DNA of 64,000 nucleotides, taken from Ruminococcaceae bacterium BL-4 (GTDB lineage Bacteria; Bacillota; Clostridia; Oscillospirales; Acutalibacteraceae). The stretch spans positions 1,054,001-1,118,000 of the forward strand of contig LR778134.1 of assembly GCA_902809935.1 (NCBI GenBank), read 5' to 3'. Position numbers and translations under genes: made by a program. The notes under the pieces are model-generated. The model searched no databases. It was not told the origin of the DNA and was given only the letters and a program-made list of their open reading frames with translations. Below are positions 61,209-64,000 of the stretch, piece after piece. Numbering within the stretch: position 1 is the stretch's first letter; every line of letters begins with the position of its first letter.

Positions 61209-62105
61209 ATGCTGGATATTCGGATAGAGACTTTTTTAACAGTCTGCGAATTTATGAATTACACGAAAGCAGCACAGAAATTAAATATTACCCAGCCGGC
61301 GGTTTCCTATCACATTCATACTCTGGAACAAGAGTATGGAATGAAATTGTTTGATTTACAAGACAAAAAATGGGTTTTGACACCTGCCGGACAAGCTGTT
61401 CGTTCTGTTGCATTGACTATAAAGCATCATGATTCTATGCTTCGTATGACTCTTCAACGAATGGCAAAGAACAAAGAGCATATGGTAATTGGGGCAACTT
61501 TAACAATTGGCATCTATCTGCTTCCTGATATCATTGCGGATTTTTTGCGGGACAACCCATCTGTGCAGATTCGGCTGATTATAGCAGATACACAGGAGTT
61601 GTTAAAAAAACTTGATGTGAAGGAAATTGACTTTGCGTTTGTGGAAGGGTTTGTTCCACAGAATGAATATGAAACAAGAGTTTATAGCAGAGAATCTTTT
61701 ATCGGAGTTTGTGCAGCCGATTATCCTTTGCGTTGCTCTTCTTGCTATTTGGAAGATCTTTTAAAAGAACGTCTTTTATTGAGGGAACAGAGTTCTGGCA
61801 GCCGAAAATTTTTAGAGAGATGTTTGCAGAGTCGAAATCTTCAGATGTCGGATTTTCATTCTCAAATGGAAATTAATAATTTGGATGCTTTAAAACATCT
61901 AACGGAACGAGGTTGTGGGATTACCTTTCTATTTGAGCGAGCAGTTGAAGAAGAACTGCAAAAAGGGACCCTAAAAAAGATTCCAATTAGAGATTTTTCT
62001 ATTGCGCATGATTTTACATTTCTTTGGAAAAAAGGCAGCACTTTTTCTAAGCGCTATGAATGTTTTTTTAAAACAGCTTTGGACTGTAAGAATAAAAAAC
62101 TATAG
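61209..62105 (+). CDS. LysR-family transcriptional regulator
   Basis: 298 residues with an N-terminal HTH (MNYTKAAQKLNITQPAVSYHIHTLEQEYG, ~16-44) and an effector-binding domain. Strongly resembles the LysR protein encoded at 5721-6599, including SSGSRKFLERCLQSRNLQ versus GSGTREILEQFLYFQNMR. ATAGGAGG precedes the ATG. The YitT-type gene lies 61 bp downstream on the same strand and is probably cotranscribed. Inducer unknown. Confidence 0.93.
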   Translation: MLDIRIETFLTVCEFMNYTKAAQKLNITQPAVSYHIHTLEQEYGMKLFDLQDKKWVLTPAGQAVRSVALTIKHHDSMLRMTLQRMAKNKEHMVIGATLTIGIYLLPDIIADFLRDNPSVQIRLIIADTQELLKKLDVKEIDFAFVEGFVPQNEYETRVYSRESFIGVCAADYPLRCSSCYLEDLLKERLLLREQSSGSRKFLERCLQSRNLQMSDFHSQMEINNLDALKHLTERGCGITFLFERAVEEELQKGTLKKIPIRDFSIAHDFTFLWKKGSTFSKRYECFFKTALDCKNKKL

Positions 62106-62166
62106 GATTTTTTTTGGAGAGTAGGGAAATCTTTCTAAAGGAACTTTTTCAAAGGAGGAGATTAGG

Positions 62167-63144
62167 ATGAGTCGTTCGGAACATACTGAAAAATTGATGA
62201 ATAGTTTAAAAAATATAATCTTTTTTATATTGAGTGGTGTTATTTATTCAATCAGCTTGCGTGTTTTTACGGCACCAAATAAGATCGCTCCCGGTGGACT
62301 GACTGGTGTTTCTACAATGCTGAATTATATATTTGGCACACCAATAGGCGCTATGGCCATGTTGCTTAATTTACCTGTTTTTATCTGGGGCATTTTTGAA
62401 ATTGGATATAAGTTGGTTTCCAGAACAATTTTTGCAACCTTGTGTTCGTCTATTGCAATTGACTTAATTGGATTTGTCATACCGCCTTATTATGGGAATC
62501 CGCTTCTTGCTGCGATTTATGGAGGGGTATTGGAAGGAATTTCACTTTCTCTTGTTTTAGGACGAGGCGGTACAACCGGTGGTACGGATATGGTTGCAAA
62601 GCTTTTAGCCCGCCATTTCCGCCACCTAAGCATCGGCAATTTGATGATGGGAATAGACGGTGTGGTCATTTTGGTTTCTGCAATTGTTTATCAGAGCCTT
62701 GAGAGTGCACTCTATGCAGCGATTAGCGTCTTTGTTTCGACCCGCGTAATTGATGCATTGCTTTATGGCAGTGACGGGCGTGCGGGCAAACTGATTTTTA
62801 TTATGTCTCAAAGAAGTGACGAGATTGCCAAAAAAGTTTTACATGAATTAGACAGGGGAGTTACCGAAATTCATTCTCGTGGAGCGTACAGTGAACAAGA
62901 GCAGATGACTCTTTTATGCGCGGTAAGTCGGACGGAAGTTTATAAGGTGACAGATATTGTTCGGGAATTGGACAAAAATGCGTTTATGATTATCGGAGAT
63001 GTGGGACAAATTAACGGAGAAGGATTTTATATTCCCAAAAAAGAAGATAAAACGCTTCCAGAGCTTTTGAATTCTCACAGAAAGAAAAGAGAAAAGCAAA
63101 AATTAAAGGAAGAGTTAACTGATAGTCCCAAAAATAAACAGTAA
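62167..63144 (+). CDS. YitT family membrane protein (DUF161 with DUF2179)
   Basis: 325 residues: five to six membrane spans in the first ~205 residues (including FTAPNKIAPGGLTGVSTML and GRGGTTGGTDMVAKLL, the YitT signatures), then a cytosolic DUF2179 domain (GRAGKLIFIMSQRSDEIAKKVLHELDRGVTEI...) of the kind that can bind nucleotides or metals. A charged tail follows. Role unproven; transport is suspected. AAAGGAGG precedes the ATG. Confidence 0.92.
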   Translation: MSRSEHTEKLMNSLKNIIFFILSGVIYSISLRVFTAPNKIAPGGLTGVSTMLNYIFGTPIGAMAMLLNLPVFIWGIFEIGYKLVSRTIFATLCSSIAIDLIGFVIPPYYGNPLLAAIYGGVLEGISLSLVLGRGGTTGGTDMVAKLLARHFRHLSIGNLMMGIDGVVILVSAIVYQSLESALYAAISVFVSTRVIDALLYGSDGRAGKLIFIMSQRSDEIAKKVLHELDRGVTEIHSRGAYSEQEQMTLLCAVSRTEVYKVTDIVRELDKNAFMIIGDVGQINGEGFYIPKKEDKTLPELLNSHRKKREKQKLKEELTDSPKNKQ

Positions 63145-63278
63145 TTTTTATTTTAAAAATATTTTTTGGACAAAATAAAAAAATTGTCTCTTTCTTCATA
63201 CTAAATAAAAACGTATGATAGAAATAGTCATTCTTGGTTTGATGAGAACGGGCAGATATAAGGGGAGGCGGGGTCCCG

Positions 63279-64000
63279 ATGAAGCAGTCTAAGGGAGTAC
63301 TGCGCATGATCGTTGAGACTACAGTTAGAAAAGCGCTGAATGATTTAGGAAAAGATCCGGAACGTACCATCCGTAATTTGGTAGAAATTGCGCATGGATT
63401 TTCTAAAGGAGAATTTCAAAAAAACTTTTTTCAAATTGTACAGTCTATGTTAGAAAACGAAGACAGTGCTTATTATCTTTTGGTAAAAAATCTAGTATAT
63501 TATGTAGATCACGAGACACTGCTTACATTTGGAATGAATCTAGGCTATAACGGCTGTGCCAATGGATCTAAAAAGATGCGCCAGGCAGAAGAAGAATATG
63601 GATTTCATGTACCATGGTCGATGTGCTTTTGCATGAAAGAAGGCGATGCCTCTTTTCCGATTGAGCAAAGCTATGAGATTATTGAGCAAGGCAAGACATG
63701 GGGAGCCTACACATATTTCTTTTTTAGCTGTGATGAACAGTTAGAGGAAATCTCTCAATTAGTTGAATCGGAGCCGGATTGTGCTTTTTTGATTTTTATA
63801 GACCCTCAAAAAGGAAAGGAAGCACAGGAACGATTTGGACAAATGCATAATGTGATGATTTTTGTACGCGGAGATTGTCCGAATTCCATCCAGACGGCTA
63901 AATATTTAGTGGAAAATAAAATGTTAGTAGGAGCATATCGCCTGTATTCAAGTGACCAAGTTTCAGAAATTGAGACAGGTGCATGGTTAAAAGAGATTTC
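63279..64000 (+). CDS. Unrecognised protein, 3' end outside the window
   Basis: An open frame of at least 240 codons from the ATG at 63279 (AGGGGAGGCGGGG upstream). The start MKQSKGVLRMIVETTVRKALNDL is helical; a Cys-containing stretch follows (NLGYNGCANGSKKMRQAEEEYGF, then VPWSMCFCM), then alternating strand-helix segments (WGAYTYFFFSC, CAFLIFIDPQ, VMIFVRGDC), like a TIM-barrel or radical-SAM-related fold without the CxxxCxxC motif in the visible part. I cannot name the family. It runs the same way as yitT after a 134-bp gap. Confidence 0.8.
   Translation, partial: MKQSKGVLRMIVETTVRKALNDLGKDPERTIRNLVEIAHGFSKGEFQKNFFQIVQSMLENEDSAYYLLVKNLVYYVDHETLLTFGMNLGYNGCANGSKKMRQAEEEYGFHVPWSMCFCMKEGDASFPIEQSYEIIEQGKTWGAYTYFFFSCDEQLEEISQLVESEPDCAFLIFIDPQKGKEAQERFGQMHNVMIFVRGDCPNSIQTAKYLVENKMLVGAYRLYSSDQVSEIETGAWLKEI

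Overview
The window looks like the chromosome of a low-to-mid GC, Gram-positive anaerobe of the class Clostridia, most likely an Oscillospirales/Ruminococcaceae-type gut bacterium. Evidence: a CIRCE (HrcA) operator, a T-box leader, strong AGGAGG ribosome sites, consensus TTGACA/TATAAT promoters, the gdpP-rplI-dnaB order, RNase J, the SdpR/SdpI pair, a BofA-family protein, DUF4364, DUF3870, and electron-transfer-type PyrK/PyrD. The placement below class is inference. I see no phage, transposon, CRISPR array or rRNA operon; one tRNA (Thr, CGU) is present.

Layout. 1-3,600: the 5' part of a small heat-shock gene facing away from a deoC-cdd-pdp pyrimidine deoxynucleoside salvage operon, then a cyclophilin. 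3,800-7,800: a lipoprotein gamma-glutamyltransferase and a LysR regulator divergent from a YeiH-type exporter. 7,900-14,200 (minus): a six-gene polyamine operon (speD, speA-type decarboxylase, speE, speB, carboxynorspermidine synthase, nspC) led by a perfect-consensus promoter and about 420 nt of hairpin-rich leader. 14,700-19,400: a 1,562-residue PAS/GAF/GGDEF/EAL protein. 19,600-26,900: nagA, serC-serA, a DUF218 protein, a T-box controlled TrpB2-type gene, and a class A beta-lactamase-like protein without a signal peptide. 27,000-32,840 (minus): a peptide/amino-acid module (DUF819 transporter, dipeptide epimerase, PepV-type dipeptidase, DUF3870 protein, Na+/alanine symporter). 33,200-38,200: pyrC-pyrF-pyrK-pyrD with a histidine phosphatase and ruvX. 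38,200-39,450: sdpR-sdpI. 39,500-41,900 (minus): iscU-iscS and rnhA. 42,000-52,200: rnj, gdpP, rplI, dnaB, tilS, hpt, ftsH. 52,300-59,700: a type IIA topoisomerase pair, secG, rnr, a BofA-family gene. 59,800-64,000: DUF4364, an XRE regulator, tRNA-Thr, a LysR regulator with a YitT-type membrane protein, and an unrecognised protein cut by the window end.

The most unusual content is regulatory. The dipeptidase gene and the alanine symporter gene, 2 kb apart, are each preceded by the same roughly 60-nt RNA architecture: a shared 12-nt 5' strand, a hairpin whose sequence differs but whose pairing is kept, and a shared 16-nt 3' strand that is also the first strand of an intrinsic terminator. This looks like a riboswitch-type attenuator of a class I do not recognise. 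A second structured RNA candidate lies in front of speD. The polyamine operon itself combines the S-adenosylmethionine route and the carboxyaminopropyl route to triamines.
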